This document shows, one piece after another, positions 37,256-47,745 of a DNA stretch of 64,000 nucleotides (position 1 is its first letter; each line of letters begins with the position of its first letter). Below the pieces are notes generated by a model. The model saw only the letters and a list, made by a program, of their open reading frames with translations, was not told the origin of the DNA and did no database searches. The position numbers and the translations under genes were made by a program. The stretch is from Sphingorhabdus lutea (GTDB lineage: Bacteria; Pseudomonadota; Alphaproteobacteria; Sphingomonadales; Sphingomonadaceae): assembly GCF_001889025.1 (NCBI RefSeq), contig NZ_CP018154.1:124001-188000 (forward strand), written 5' to 3'.

Positions 37256-38733
37256 TATTTTAAATCCTCTATCATCAATTGCGCCGTTGCCTTTGCGCTG
37301 CCCACAACGCCGGGAATACCCGCGCCGGGATGTGTTCCTGCGCCCACAAAATAATAATTTTCGACCTGATCATCGCGGTTATGCACCCGAAACCACGCGC
37401 TTTGCGTTAAAATCGGCTCTAGGCTGAATGCGCTGCCCAAATGAGCGTTTAAATCTTCGCTAAAATCCTGTGGGCTATAATGAAATTTGGTGACAATACG
37501 TTCGTGAATGTCCGGGATTAAGCGTTTGCCAAGCTCATCAAAAATTCGTTTTTCCAAAATCGGGCCGATTTCATCCCAATTGACAGGCAATGCCCCCTGA
37601 TGCGCGACAGGGACAAGCGCGTAAAATGTTGAACATCCATCCGGCGCCATTGACGGATCGGTCACCGTGGGGTGGTGCAAATAAATTGAGAAATCCTTAG
37701 GTAAGACGCCATTATCATAAATATCGTCCAATAAGCCCTTATATCTTGGGCCGAATAAAATACTATGATGCGGAATGCCCGGCCATGTGCCCTTTAACCC
37801 AAAATGCAGCACGAAAAGAGAGGGGGAGTAACGTTTCTTTTCCAGCGCCTTTGCTGCTTTTTGCCCGCGTTTCTCATGCCCCAATAAATCGCGATAGCTG
37901 TGCATAACATCGGCATTGCTGGCAACGGCATCGACATTTGTTCGATATCCGCTTTGTGTCAAAACCGCGCTGGCCCGTCCGTCAACCATTTCGATTTTTT
38001 TGACCGGATCGCCCAATCTTAACGTCCCGCCAATGCGTTCAAAATGGGTAACCATTGCGGAGATTAGTTTATTGGTGCCGCCCTTGGCAAACCACACGCC
38101 GCCATCTTTTTCCAATTTGTGGATTAACGCGTAAATTGCGCTGGTTTTCATGGGGTTGCCGCCCACTAATAATGTGTGAAAAGATAATGCCTCACGCAAT
38201 TTTTCATTTTTCACAAAACTGGACACAATTGAATAGACGCTGCGCCATGCCTGATATTTCATCAATGCTGGGGCGGCCTTTATCATGGTTGAAAAATTCA
38301 AAAATGCCTTTGTGCCAAGTTTGACATATCCCTCATCATGCACCCCTTTGCTATATTTTAAAAATTGCCGATATCCCGCAACATCGTCGGGGTTTAATTT
38401 TGCAATTTCGCGTTCCAAATCTGTATCATCATTTGAATAGTCAAATTTGGTGCCATCGGGCCAACTTAATCGATAAAATGGAAAAACCGGCTCCAATGTG
38501 ACATCTTTTGCCATGTCATGGCCGGTCAAATCCCATAATTGGGTCAAACAATTTGGGTCAGTAATAACGGTTGGCCCACCATCAAAGATAAAACCATCTT
38601 TTTCCCAAAAATATGCACGGCCACCCGGCTTATCCCGTCCTTCGATAATTTCTGTTTGTATTCCAGCAGATTGCAAACGTATCGCCAGCGCCAAGCCGCC
38701 AAATCCGGCCCCAATAATCGCAACTTTTTTCAT
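37255..38733 (-). CDS. crtI: Phytoene desaturase
   Basis: A FAD-dependent desaturase that converts phytoene to lycopene. The 492 residues show the dinucleotide-binding start IIGAGFGGLALAIRLQSAGIQTEIIEGRDKPGGRAYFWEKDGFIFDGGPTVITDP. The C-terminal bacterial-type CrtI signature is FVGAGTHPGAGIPGVVGSAKATAQLM. It lies 3 bp after crtY and is joined to the LOG gene by a TAATG overlap. Confidence 0.96.
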   Translation of the reverse strand: MKKVAIIGAGFGGLALAIRLQSAGIQTEIIEGRDKPGGRAYFWEKDGFIFDGGPTVITDPNCLTQLWDLTGHDMAKDVTLEPVFPFYRLSWPDGTKFDYSNDDTDLEREIAKLNPDDVAGYRQFLKYSKGVHDEGYVKLGTKAFLNFSTMIKAAPALMKYQAWRSVYSIVSSFVKNEKLREALSFHTLLVGGNPMKTSAIYALIHKLEKDGGVWFAKGGTNKLISAMVTHFERIGGTLRLGDPVKKIEMVDGRASAVLTQSGYRTNVDAVASNADVMHSYRDLLGHEKRGQKAAKALEKKRYSPSLFVLHFGLKGTWPGIPHHSILFGPRYKGLLDDIYDNGVLPKDFSIYLHHPTVTDPSMAPDGCSTFYALVPVAHQGALPVNWDEIGPILEKRIFDELGKRLIPDIHERIVTKFHYSPQDFSEDLNAHLGSAFSLEPILTQSAWFRVHNRDDQVENYYFVGAGTHPGAGIPGVVGSAKATAQLMIEDLK

Positions 38734-38736
38734 TAA

Positions 38737-39942
38737 TCACCTGTATTTTGCTGCCCCCAGCGCCTTAACTGCTTTTGTTATGGGGACAGGAGGCCTTCCA
38801 GACAAGAGGCGAATTTTATCTTTTATCGATGACGTACCATTATAAAATCGTCCAATGAGCTGTGGAGACAAAGTATAAAAGCGTTCCAGCACCCTATATC
38901 GTTCCGCCGGTTCGGCGGCGCGGAACAGCATTTTGTTGAGCATATGATAATATTTTTGCCCGCTCCAATGGCTTTGTGCACGATGATATAGCTGCATATG
39001 CAATTTATCCCCGTCCAGATCATCCTGCTGGGCTATAAATGCCGCTATACGCACCGCATCGGGCAGGGAATAGCTGGTCACCGCATGGAAAAACGCCCCG
39101 CGCGCGCCAATTTTGGCAATGCGGCTGCCGCCACTATTCCAATATTTTTCCAAATCCCCGCCCATAATAACGGGCAAAACCCCTGCTTCTTCACGGATAA
39201 TTGCGTCAATATTCCACCCTTTTTGCGCGGCATAGCGGGCAATATTCCCGCGCCATCTTTCCACCTGCATTTCCGGTTCATCATGATAATAGGTATCTTC
39301 GATAAATAATTTATCCATGCCAAATGGCAAAACATACACAAAACGATATCCATCGCTTTGGTCCACACTGGCATCCATGATGATGGGATGTTTCAACCCA
39401 TGTGGATCGGATAATTGCAGCATTTGGCCGCAAAATTTCTGCCACCCGCAATCAAAAAATCGGGTATCTGCGCCGCCGCGCGCGTCAATGACACAGGATG
39501 CATTTATCCTCTGCCCCCCTTTTAACACCACCAAACGCGGGCTTAACGCCTTAACATTGGCGGACAAAATCATATTGTCCGCAGGCAATATTTCGCGTAA
39601 ATATTCATCCAAACGGTCCGACGTTATGGAATAATATTTATTGTCTAAATGCCGATTAAATTTCGGAAAATCGACATTATATCCCGCCCAGCCATAGGTG
39701 ATAAGCGGCGCGATAAGCCAGCTATGCTGTGGGTCAATATCGCTGCTGAAAAAACTCCATAAATGATTGCCGCCAAAATGGTCATTTTGTTCTATCAACA
39801 TCACCTTTAACTCGGGCCGCATTTTGGCCAAAGCAATGGCGGCCAGTCCACCGGCAAGACCGCCACCCACAATGGCGACATCGCATTTCAAATTGGCAGG
39901 CGGCGTGGAGATATTTTTTTCAGGAGAAGGCGCTTGAGACAT
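38737..39942 (-). CDS. crtY: Lycopene beta-cyclase
   Basis: Cyclises lycopene to beta-carotene. The 401-residue CrtY-type flavoprotein has DVAIVGGGLAGGLAAIALAKMRPELKVMLIEQNDHFGGNHLWSFF, then VIDARGG and FIEDTYYHDEPE. The C-terminal region includes RVLERFYTLSPQLIGRFYNGTSSIKDKIRLLSGRPPVPITKAVKAL. The start codon is preceded by an excellent GGGAGG site. It is the first gene of the minus-strand carotenoid operon, whose promoter must lie in 39943-40077. Confidence 0.96.
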   Translation of the reverse strand: MSQAPSPEKNISTPPANLKCDVAIVGGGLAGGLAAIALAKMRPELKVMLIEQNDHFGGNHLWSFFSSDIDPQHSWLIAPLITYGWAGYNVDFPKFNRHLDNKYYSITSDRLDEYLREILPADNMILSANVKALSPRLVVLKGGQRINASCVIDARGGADTRFFDCGWQKFCGQMLQLSDPHGLKHPIIMDASVDQSDGYRFVYVLPFGMDKLFIEDTYYHDEPEMQVERWRGNIARYAAQKGWNIDAIIREEAGVLPVIMGGDLEKYWNSGGSRIAKIGARGAFFHAVTSYSLPDAVRIAAFIAQQDDLDGDKLHMQLYHRAQSHWSGQKYYHMLNKMLFRAAEPAERYRVLERFYTLSPQLIGRFYNGTSSIKDKIRLLSGRPPVPITKAVKALGAAKYR

Positions 39943-40077
39943 AAAACCTCCCTAGCCCAAGGCGCATAAATGTAAAATGGTAAAACATCATCAAAAATAC
40001 CGATTATGTCATTTATATGAAATTTTAATGTGAATTTATGGGTAAACTTTGCGCCATAATATGTTTATTATCATCAA

Positions 40078-40812
40078 ATGAATTTTTCCATTCTTGCCTC
40101 GGCCATTATCATGACCATCATCATCGCGCTGCGTTATTTGGTAAGCAGTGGTTTTTTTGCATGGCTGACACAACAAAAATTTCCTGCACTTTATCAAAAA
40201 TTGGGGCGGCAAATGCGCCGTGAAATTTACTGGTCCCTATTATCGGCGGGCATTTATGGCGTGCCGGCGGGCATTGTTGCATGGGGGTGGCAAAATTTGG
40301 GTTGGACATTTATTTATCAGGATATTTCCGATTATCCGCTGTGGTATTTGCCGATATCTTTATTTTTATATTTATTTGCGCATGACACATATTTTTATTG
40401 GACGCACCGCGCCATGCATATCCCCAAATTATTCAAAATTGCCCATGCGGTTCACCATGAAAGCCGCCCGCCAACGGCATGGGCCGCCATGAGCTTTCAC
40501 CCCATAGAGGCATTTAGCGGCGCATTATTCCTGCCTTTCATGGTTTTTATATTGCCCGTTCATATATCCGTTTTAGGAATAATTTTAACCATTATGACAT
40601 TTATGGGTATTGCCAATCATATGGGGTGGGAAATATTCCCCAAATGGATTGTTCATGGCAGGTTGGGTAAATGCATGATAACAGCAACCCATCATCAAAA
40701 ACATCATGATATATATCGGGGAAATTATGGGCTTTATTTCAGGTTTTGGGACAAAATATGCGGCACAGATGTCGGCCTTGGCACTTTGCGCCATGGCGGT
40801 GACGCCGCTTAA
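40078..40812 (+). CDS. Sterol desaturase/fatty-acid hydroxylase superfamily protein
   Basis: A 244-residue membrane di-iron oxygenase. The three His boxes are HDTYFYWTHR, HAVHHESRPPTAW and THHQKHH, with further His in SFHPIEAF. Four or so membrane segments surround them. It is divergent from the carotenoid operon. By place it may hydroxylate or otherwise modify a carotenoid ring, but it is longer than and unlike the usual CrtZ (~170 aa), and lipid or sterol-like substrates are equally possible. The DUF2141 gene overlaps its end. Confidence 0.87.
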   Translation: MNFSILASAIIMTIIIALRYLVSSGFFAWLTQQKFPALYQKLGRQMRREIYWSLLSAGIYGVPAGIVAWGWQNLGWTFIYQDISDYPLWYLPISLFLYLFAHDTYFYWTHRAMHIPKLFKIAHAVHHESRPPTAWAAMSFHPIEAFSGALFLPFMVFILPVHISVLGIILTIMTFMGIANHMGWEIFPKWIVHGRLGKCMITATHHQKHHDIYRGNYGLYFRFWDKICGTDVGLGTLRHGGDAA

Positions 40813-41221
40813 CCCTATACCCACGGCCCGCGCTGCCACCTCCACCAAAAGCATCATAGAGATTAATTTTACCAATATTCGAAATATAAAGGGTAAAATC
40901 ATGCTCTGCCTTACCGCGCAGCCAAAGGCATTTCCCGATTGCAGCAAGGATAAGGAGGCAATAAGCCAAATTGTCACCGCCAATGGCATTGGAACGGTTA
41001 AATTGGTCGTGCCAAAGGGCGGCACATATGCCATTTCGGTCATTCATGATGAAAATAGCAATGGCAAAATGGACATGGCGATTATGATCCCCAAGGAAGG
41101 ATTTGGCTTTTCCCGCAATCCTGCCATTGGTTTTGGCCCGCCAAAGTTCAAATCGGCAAGTTTTACCATTGGCGATGGTATGACCATCAAACAAAATATT
41201 AAAATGAAATATATGCTTTAA
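40727..41221 (+). CDS. DUF2141 family exported protein
   Basis: A 164-residue protein with a signal peptide ending near ARA. The domain after it (IEINFTNIRNIKGKIMLCLTAQPKAFPDCSKDK ... GTYAISVIHDENSNGKMDMAIMIPKEGFGFSRNPAIGFGPPKFKSASFTI) is DUF2141, including the D-x-N-x-N-G-K-x-D and PxEGxGFSxNP blocks. I start at ATG 40727, which has GGGGA five bases before it; this overlaps the preceding gene by 86 bp in another frame. DUF2141 proteins often accompany such hydroxylases in carotenoid loci of sphingomonads. Function unknown. Confidence 0.85.
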   Translation: MGFISGFGTKYAAQMSALALCAMAVTPLNPIPTARAATSTKSIIEINFTNIRNIKGKIMLCLTAQPKAFPDCSKDKEAISQIVTANGIGTVKLVVPKGGTYAISVIHDENSNGKMDMAIMIPKEGFGFSRNPAIGFGPPKFKSASFTIGDGMTIKQNIKMKYML

Positions 41222-41279
41222 GTAAGAAAATATGATATAGGGCTCTATATTCGGGGGGATATAGAATATTGGAGTAATC

Positions 41280-42227
41280 ATGCCTCTATACCAGATGCAA
41301 AAATATATCCCTGCCTTAATTGCCATTTCCTTCCTTGTGGCGCATTCCAATCCTGCAATCGCAGTAACAACGGAACATGACGAAACCACACAAGATAAGA
41401 GCGTAAGCACCCAAAAAACCAAAGCAAATAACCCGGAAAAATCCGGCCCGCCAGCCAGTTTTGGTGAAACGATATTTGATGATAATTGGGTCACTATCGG
41501 CGTGGGCGTGGGCAGCGGCGCTTCCTATGAAGGGTCGGATAATAGCCGCATTTTCCCTGCGCCCATTATTTTGGGCAAGATTTCAGGATATAGCTTTGGC
41601 GCGCGCGGCCCCGGTCTTTATGTCGATTTTGTAAAAAATAAGGATAAGAAACGCGTAAAGCCCATTTTGGGACCACAATTTCGTGTCCGCACCGACCGCA
41701 CGGGCAATTTGAAAGACCCGGTGGTGGAACAATTGGGTGAGCGAAAGGCCGCGATTGAAATTGGCGCGGTGACCGGTGTGGAAATAAACAAGGTGCTAAA
41801 CCCATTTGACAGCTTAACCCTTGGCGCGGATTTCCTGTTCGATATTAGCGGGCGGCATAATGGAATAATATCCACGCCCTATGCCGCATATTCAACGCCA
41901 TTATCCCGTGCGGCATTTGCACGGTTTAGCATTTCGGCGGATATTGTGGATGATGATTATGCCCAATATTATTATAATGTTGATGCACAGCAAAGCAGCG
42001 CCAGCGGCCTTCCCATTTTTAATGCAAAGGGCGGGGCAAAGAGCGTGGGCGCAAATTTATTGGGTGGATATGATTTATCCGGCAATGCTTTGGATGGCGG
42101 TTTTTCGCTCTTTGGCCTTGTCAGCTATAGCCGCCTCAAAAATTCCGCCGCGCAAACCCCCGCCACATCCATTCGCGGCACGGCCAATCAATGGTTTTTA
42201 GCAGGCGGGGTCAGTTATAGTTTTTAA
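41280..42227 (+). CDS. MipA/OmpV family outer-membrane protein
   Basis: A 315-residue beta-barrel with signal peptide (cleaved near AIA) and an Asp/Lys-rich linker. The barrel opens with NWVTIGVGVGSGASYEGSDNSRIFPAPIILGKISGYSFGARGPGLYVDF, typical of MipA/OmpV (the YxGSD block). It ends in WFLAGGVSYSF with the C-terminal Phe used for barrel assembly. MipA proteins can scaffold murein enzymes; others are induced by antibiotics or metals. GGAG is well placed before the ATG. Likely its own transcript. Confidence 0.9.
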   Translation: MPLYQMQKYIPALIAISFLVAHSNPAIAVTTEHDETTQDKSVSTQKTKANNPEKSGPPASFGETIFDDNWVTIGVGVGSGASYEGSDNSRIFPAPIILGKISGYSFGARGPGLYVDFVKNKDKKRVKPILGPQFRVRTDRTGNLKDPVVEQLGERKAAIEIGAVTGVEINKVLNPFDSLTLGADFLFDISGRHNGIISTPYAAYSTPLSRAAFARFSISADIVDDDYAQYYYNVDAQQSSASGLPIFNAKGGAKSVGANLLGGYDLSGNALDGGFSLFGLVSYSRLKNSAAQTPATSIRGTANQWFLAGGVSYSF

Positions 42228-42322
42228 TATTATCACCAAAATATATCGGTGAAAATTATATCTTTATTAAAGCAAATTATCTATACTCTTCATTGACTTA
42301 ATTTTTTAAATGGAGAGTGGAT

Positions 42323-42892
42323 TTGCGCTGGTCACATAAAAAAGGATGGATTGCCGCTCTGGCCATCGCCGCCATCACCCTTATCATATTATTATTGATG
42401 AACCGTCCGCTTATTTGCGCCTGTGGCACGGTGAAATTATGGCATGGCGTGGTGCAATCATCCCAAAATAGCCAACATATCGCCGATTGGTATATGTTCA
42501 GCCATATCATCCACGGCTTTCTTTTTTACGCATTGGCGTGGATGATTTTTCGCCGCCACCCCAATTTACAAAAATGGGCCCTGCCCTTGGCCGTGTTGAT
42601 TGAAAGCGGGTGGGAGATTTTGGAAAACACGCCATTGATTATCGATCGATATAGGGAGGTCACCATCAGCTGGGGCTATGCCGGGGATAGCATCATTAAC
42701 AGCATGTCCGACATTGGATGGATGACATTGGGCTTTATCCTTGCTGCGCGATTTCCGGTTAAATATATCATCGCCACCGCGATCATTTTTGAACTATTCA
42801 CCCTTTATATGATCCGCGATAATTTAACGCTCAACATCTTAATGCTTATCGCACCGGTGGAAAGCATTGCGGCATGGCAAGCTGGCGGATGA
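42323..42892 (+). CDS. DUF2585 (UPF0314) membrane protein
   Basis: A membrane protein of about 189 residues, common in alphaproteobacteria and without known function. The family signature ICACGTVKLWHGVVQSSQNSQHIADWYMFSHIIHGFLFYAL is clear (CxCG, SQH, DWYxxSHxxHG), and LIESGWEILENTPLIIDRYREVTISWGYAGDSIINSMSDI follows. The start is probably TTG 42323, seven bases after GGAG; GTG 42317 is an alternative two codons upstream. Confidence 0.88.
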   Translation: MRWSHKKGWIAALAIAAITLIILLLMNRPLICACGTVKLWHGVVQSSQNSQHIADWYMFSHIIHGFLFYALAWMIFRRHPNLQKWALPLAVLIESGWEILENTPLIIDRYREVTISWGYAGDSIINSMSDIGWMTLGFILAARFPVKYIIATAIIFELFTLYMIRDNLTLNILMLIAPVESIAAWQAGG

Positions 42893-42937
42893 ATATACCC
42901 AAGGCGGGTTAAGCAATAATTATTGATGAAAATCTGC

Positions 42938-42966
42938 TTGCCGCTACGCGCGCACTGCACTACATT
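42938..42966 (+). promoter_or_regulatory. Candidate promoter of the riboswitch-thiC transcript
   Basis: TTGCCG (42938-42943) and TACATT (42961-42966) are 17 bases apart, each with four of six consensus bases. The implied transcription start, near 42973, falls exactly at the 5' edge of the TPP riboswitch. Confidence 0.45.
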
Positions 42967-42969
42967 GCC

Positions 42970-45047
<2,078 letters not shown>

Positions 45048-45091
45048 GATGATTAAGAACGCGAGCTTGATTAAATAATGGATGGGGGCAG

Positions 45092-45727
45092 TTGAAAAAT
45101 TTATTTGACGATGAAAATATTTTTCGGCCAATTTTAATGCCCGATGCGGATATTTCTATCTTAAATAGTTTTAAATTGCCCCCACCCTATTCCCAATTAT
45201 CCCATGATGAGATTTTGGGCATTTTGTCCGACCCCGCCCAAATATCATGGCGGCAAGAAGATATTAAAATTTTCGGCAAAATATATGCACAGCCCCGTCT
45301 TATCGCCTATTATGGTGATGAACAGGCGCAATATCATTATTCGTCAATCATCCTAAAACCCCTGCCATGGACGGATTTTTTACGCGCGTTAAAAAGGCAG
45401 GTTGAACAGGTAACGGGCGAGCATTTTAACGCCGTTTTTCTAAACCTATATCGTGATCAAAATGACAGCATGGGCATGCACAGCGATGATGAGGCCGAAT
45501 TGGGCCAAAATCCGGCTATCGCCTCGCTTAGCTATGGGGCAAGCCGCACCCTTATCATGAAACATAGACATGAAAAATCACGGACAAATATCAAAATCCC
45601 CCTGCATTCGGGCAATTTATTATTGATGAAGGGCACAACCCAGCATTTTTGGAAACATGGCATTAATAAAGAAAAAACAGCCCATGGCCCACGGGTTAAT
45701 TTAACATTTAGACGGGTTTTTGGGTGA
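45092..45727 (+). CDS. AlkB-like 2OG-Fe(II) dioxygenase
   Basis: An alpha-ketoglutarate-dependent dealkylase of 211 residues, probably repairing alkylated DNA or RNA bases. LIAYYGD, LNLYRDQNDSMGMHSDDEAELG (iron ligands His and Asp in HSDDE), IASLSYGASRTLIMKH and HFWKHGINKEKTAHGPRVNLTFR (second His and the 2OG-binding Arg) follow the AlkB/ALKBH2-type order. The start is TTG 45092 with GGGGG four bases upstream; no in-frame ATG fits. It is the last host-style gene before the AT-rich abiE insert. Confidence 0.9.
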   Translation: MKNLFDDENIFRPILMPDADISILNSFKLPPPYSQLSHDEILGILSDPAQISWRQEDIKIFGKIYAQPRLIAYYGDEQAQYHYSSIILKPLPWTDFLRALKRQVEQVTGEHFNAVFLNLYRDQNDSMGMHSDDEAELGQNPAIASLSYGASRTLIMKHRHEKSRTNIKIPLHSGNLLLMKGTTQHFWKHGINKEKTAHGPRVNLTFRRVFG

Positions 45728-45817
45728 TGATCTATAGAGATAAGATTAGCACTTAGTTCGTAAGCCTGCTTCTTCTCATTAATGAATAAGTAGAAGATTA
45801 AATTTCATATGAATATT

Positions 45818-45864
45818 GGAGATTGTATACTAAAAGTCCTTAGGACTTTTAGTATACAATCTCC
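45818..45864. promoter_or_regulatory. 47-bp perfect palindrome upstream of abiEi (site 1)
   Basis: Two 23-base arms (45818-45840 and 45842-45864) are exact reverse complements around one base. The centre reads AAGTCCTTAGGACTT and the outer arm contains GTATAC. It shares the core GTCCT-N-AGGAC with the second palindrome 50 bp downstream. In studied AbiE systems the antitoxin AbiEi binds paired inverted repeats in its own promoter; these are the obvious candidates. The rest of 45728-45963 holds no gene. Confidence 0.85.
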
Positions 45865-45904
45865 TTGCAAATGTCAAGCGTATTTAATGGTTATAATGTA
45901 GTTC

Positions 45905-45931
45905 TTGACTTTGTATGGCAGTCCATATAAT
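45905..45931 (+). promoter_or_regulatory. Candidate abiE promoter
   Basis: TTGACT (45905-45910) and a perfect TATAAT (45926-45931) are 15 bases apart, slightly short of the optimum. The -10 lies inside the second palindrome, so a bound repressor would cover it. Another TATAAT at 45892-45897 has no good -35. Confidence 0.5.
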
Positions 45932-45965
45932 TACGTCCTAAGGACGTAATTATATGGACTGCCAT
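45915..45965. promoter_or_regulatory. 51-bp perfect palindrome reaching into the abiEi start codon (site 2)
   Basis: Two 25-base arms (45915-45939 and 45941-45965) are exact reverse complements around one base. The centre is ACGTCCTAAGGACGT and the arms include CATATAATTA. The right arm ends on the first two bases of the abiEi ATG (45964-45966). It covers the candidate -10 box. Same core as site 1, so one protein dimer could bind both. Confidence 0.88.
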
Positions 45966-46854
45966 GGACAATAGCACAAAGCCTTTCTTTGAAAGAAAAA
46001 AAGCCACCAAATTAAGTGAGGTGGTGGCGAAAGAACTTTCGCGGTTAAACTTAGCATTAATTGAAGATTATACGCTATGGAAAATTATATCTGATATATA
46101 CGAAAAACGTTCTATAACTTATTTAAGGGGTAGCACACCAAAACTATCTACCCTTCAACGCATAAAGGACATACTCAAATCAGAACAAATCATTACCAGG
46201 GATCACGATTATAACAAAATGTGGCGGGTGAACCAAGTTTCTGATGTTCAAGCCGATGAAATAGTTTGCCTAGTCGATGAAAGCACTTGCATATCACATC
46301 TTAGTGCCATGCAAATATTCAACCTGACAGATAGAAGACCTCGTTCATTATACATCACGGTAGGCCCAAACGATCATTGGTCACGCGTGACCAATGCAAA
46401 TTTGAATGCCGATGACAAGGACGGCCCTAAGCGCTATAGAAGGCATCATCGTAAAATTGTGAGAGATAGAAATTTAGAAATATTTCATACAAAACGATAC
46501 CCAAACACTACACGGTTAAAATCTTCACATGTGCGTGTGACAGACATTGGGGAGACCTTCCTTAACATGTTAGAGCAGCCAGAAAGATGTGGTGGTATGG
46601 CACATGTGATAGATGTTTTTACTAAACACGCTCCGATATACCTTAGTGCAATAGTGGATAGGATAGAAAAGGCTGATAAGAAACTAACTAAAGTAAGGGC
46701 TGGATATATATTAACCGAACTATTAGGTCTAAAAAACCTTACAGTTGAAAATTGGATGCAATTTGCGCAGAGGGGAGGCAGTCAAAGACTAGATCCTACT
46801 GGGCCATATAAACCTGTTTTCTCTGAACAATGGATGATCTCTTTAAATGTCTGA
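45964..46854 (+). CDS. AbiEi-type antitoxin / transcriptional repressor (type IV TA)
   Basis: A 296-residue protein of the AbiEi family. The N-terminal ~90 residues (IISDIYEKRSITYLRGSTPKLSTLQRIKDILKSEQIITRDHDYNKMWRV) look like a winged helix. The middle has the AbiEi pattern VDESTCISHLSAMQIFNLTDRRPRSLYITV, and the C-terminal domain contains RVTDIGETFLNMLEQPERCGG. In known systems AbiEi counters the AbiEii nucleotidyltransferase and represses the operon. The ATG is overlapped by the second palindrome and has no clear Shine-Dalgarno site. Codons (ATA, AGA, TTA, CTA) differ from the host genes on both sides, indicating transfer. It overlaps the toxin gene by 8 bp. Confidence 0.85.
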   Translation: MDNSTKPFFERKKATKLSEVVAKELSRLNLALIEDYTLWKIISDIYEKRSITYLRGSTPKLSTLQRIKDILKSEQIITRDHDYNKMWRVNQVSDVQADEIVCLVDESTCISHLSAMQIFNLTDRRPRSLYITVGPNDHWSRVTNANLNADDKDGPKRYRRHHRKIVRDRNLEIFHTKRYPNTTRLKSSHVRVTDIGETFLNMLEQPERCGGMAHVIDVFTKHAPIYLSAIVDRIEKADKKLTKVRAGYILTELLGLKNLTVENWMQFAQRGGSQRLDPTGPYKPVFSEQWMISLNV

Positions 46855-47734
46855 CCCAGAGAAGCTAAAAGCAGTTCGACCTGCAAATTTCCAAGCTTGG
46901 GAAGATGCTGTTGTCCATGACAGGAAAACCCAACAAGAACGTATTGCGACAGAGCTATTACTAGCAGCTATTGGTTTAACAGAAAGCTTTAAAGACAAAA
47001 TATTATTAAAAGGTGGCATATTGGTTGGCGCCGTATATCAAAGCGGAAGAAATACCGCAGACATTGACTTCTCTACAACCGCAGAGCCGCATAAAAATTT
47101 TTTAGCAGTTCTTGAAAAAGAATTAGCCGATTCCTTACCTCTAGCCGCAGCAAAAATAGGTGCTCCCAATCTTATTCTGAAAATTCAGACAGTTAAATAT
47201 CGTCCGAAAGATACTGTATTTGAAGCCGCTATAGCGCCCGCAGTAGAAATTAAATTTGCCTTTGCAAATAGAGGAGAGGAAAGCGAGAAAAAATTAATTT
47301 CAGGAAAATCTAATAATATTATATATGCTGATATAAGCTTTAACGAAGAAATTCTCTGTATTGAAGAAATTGCTATAGGAGATAGCGGACTCAGCTTTTT
47401 TGCATATTCAAAACACGATCTTGTTGCTGAAAAATTAAGAGCTATTTTACAACAAAAGTTGAGAAAAAGAAACCGAAGACAAGACGTATATGACCTATGG
47501 TTTATAACTCAAAATCATGATTTCACGGATTATGACAAACAAAAAATCAAAATAGCACTCATAAAAAAATGTCAAAGCAGAAATATTGAACCAACAAATG
47601 CCTCATTAGAAGACCCAGAAATAATCGAACGGTCTAGAGAAGATTGGTTAACCTTAAAAAATGAGGTCGAATTTTTGCCTGAATTCGACGATGCATTTTC
47701 GGCAGTAAAACAATTCTACTCACAACTATGGTAA
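46847..47734 (+). CDS. AbiEii/AbiGii-type nucleotidyltransferase toxin
   Basis: A 295-residue protein of the DUF1814/AbiEii family. The nucleotidyltransferase signature KGGILVGAVYQSGRNTADIDFS has the GG-x(n)-D-x-D catalytic arrangement. A later FFAYSKHDLVAEKLRAILQQKLRKRNRRQDVYDLWFI (K-x-x-A-x-x-R ... R-x-D-x-Y-D-L) is the other family block. The toxin uses NTP to modify cell targets and causes growth arrest; in lactococci and streptococci it gives phage abortive infection. It overlaps the antitoxin gene by 8 bp, and its AT-rich codon use matches that gene. The insert ends within ~10 bp of its stop. Confidence 0.88.
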   Translation: MSDPEKLKAVRPANFQAWEDAVVHDRKTQQERIATELLLAAIGLTESFKDKILLKGGILVGAVYQSGRNTADIDFSTTAEPHKNFLAVLEKELADSLPLAAAKIGAPNLILKIQTVKYRPKDTVFEAAIAPAVEIKFAFANRGEESEKKLISGKSNNIIYADISFNEEILCIEEIAIGDSGLSFFAYSKHDLVAEKLRAILQQKLRKRNRRQDVYDLWFITQNHDFTDYDKQKIKIALIKKCQSRNIEPTNASLEDPEIIERSREDWLTLKNEVEFLPEFDDAFSAVKQFYSQLW

Positions 47735-47745
47735 CTAGAGCCCCC

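Noticed and set aside
40739..41494. 251-aa minus-strand frame between the hydroxylase and MipA genes
   Set aside because: Antisense to DUF2141 and the MipA start, both of which have clear family motifs and ribosome sites.
45728..47745. Target-site duplication around the abiE insert
   Set aside because: Only short, imperfect resemblances (such as TATAGAG and ACTAGAG) were found at the two ends; not enough to call a duplication.
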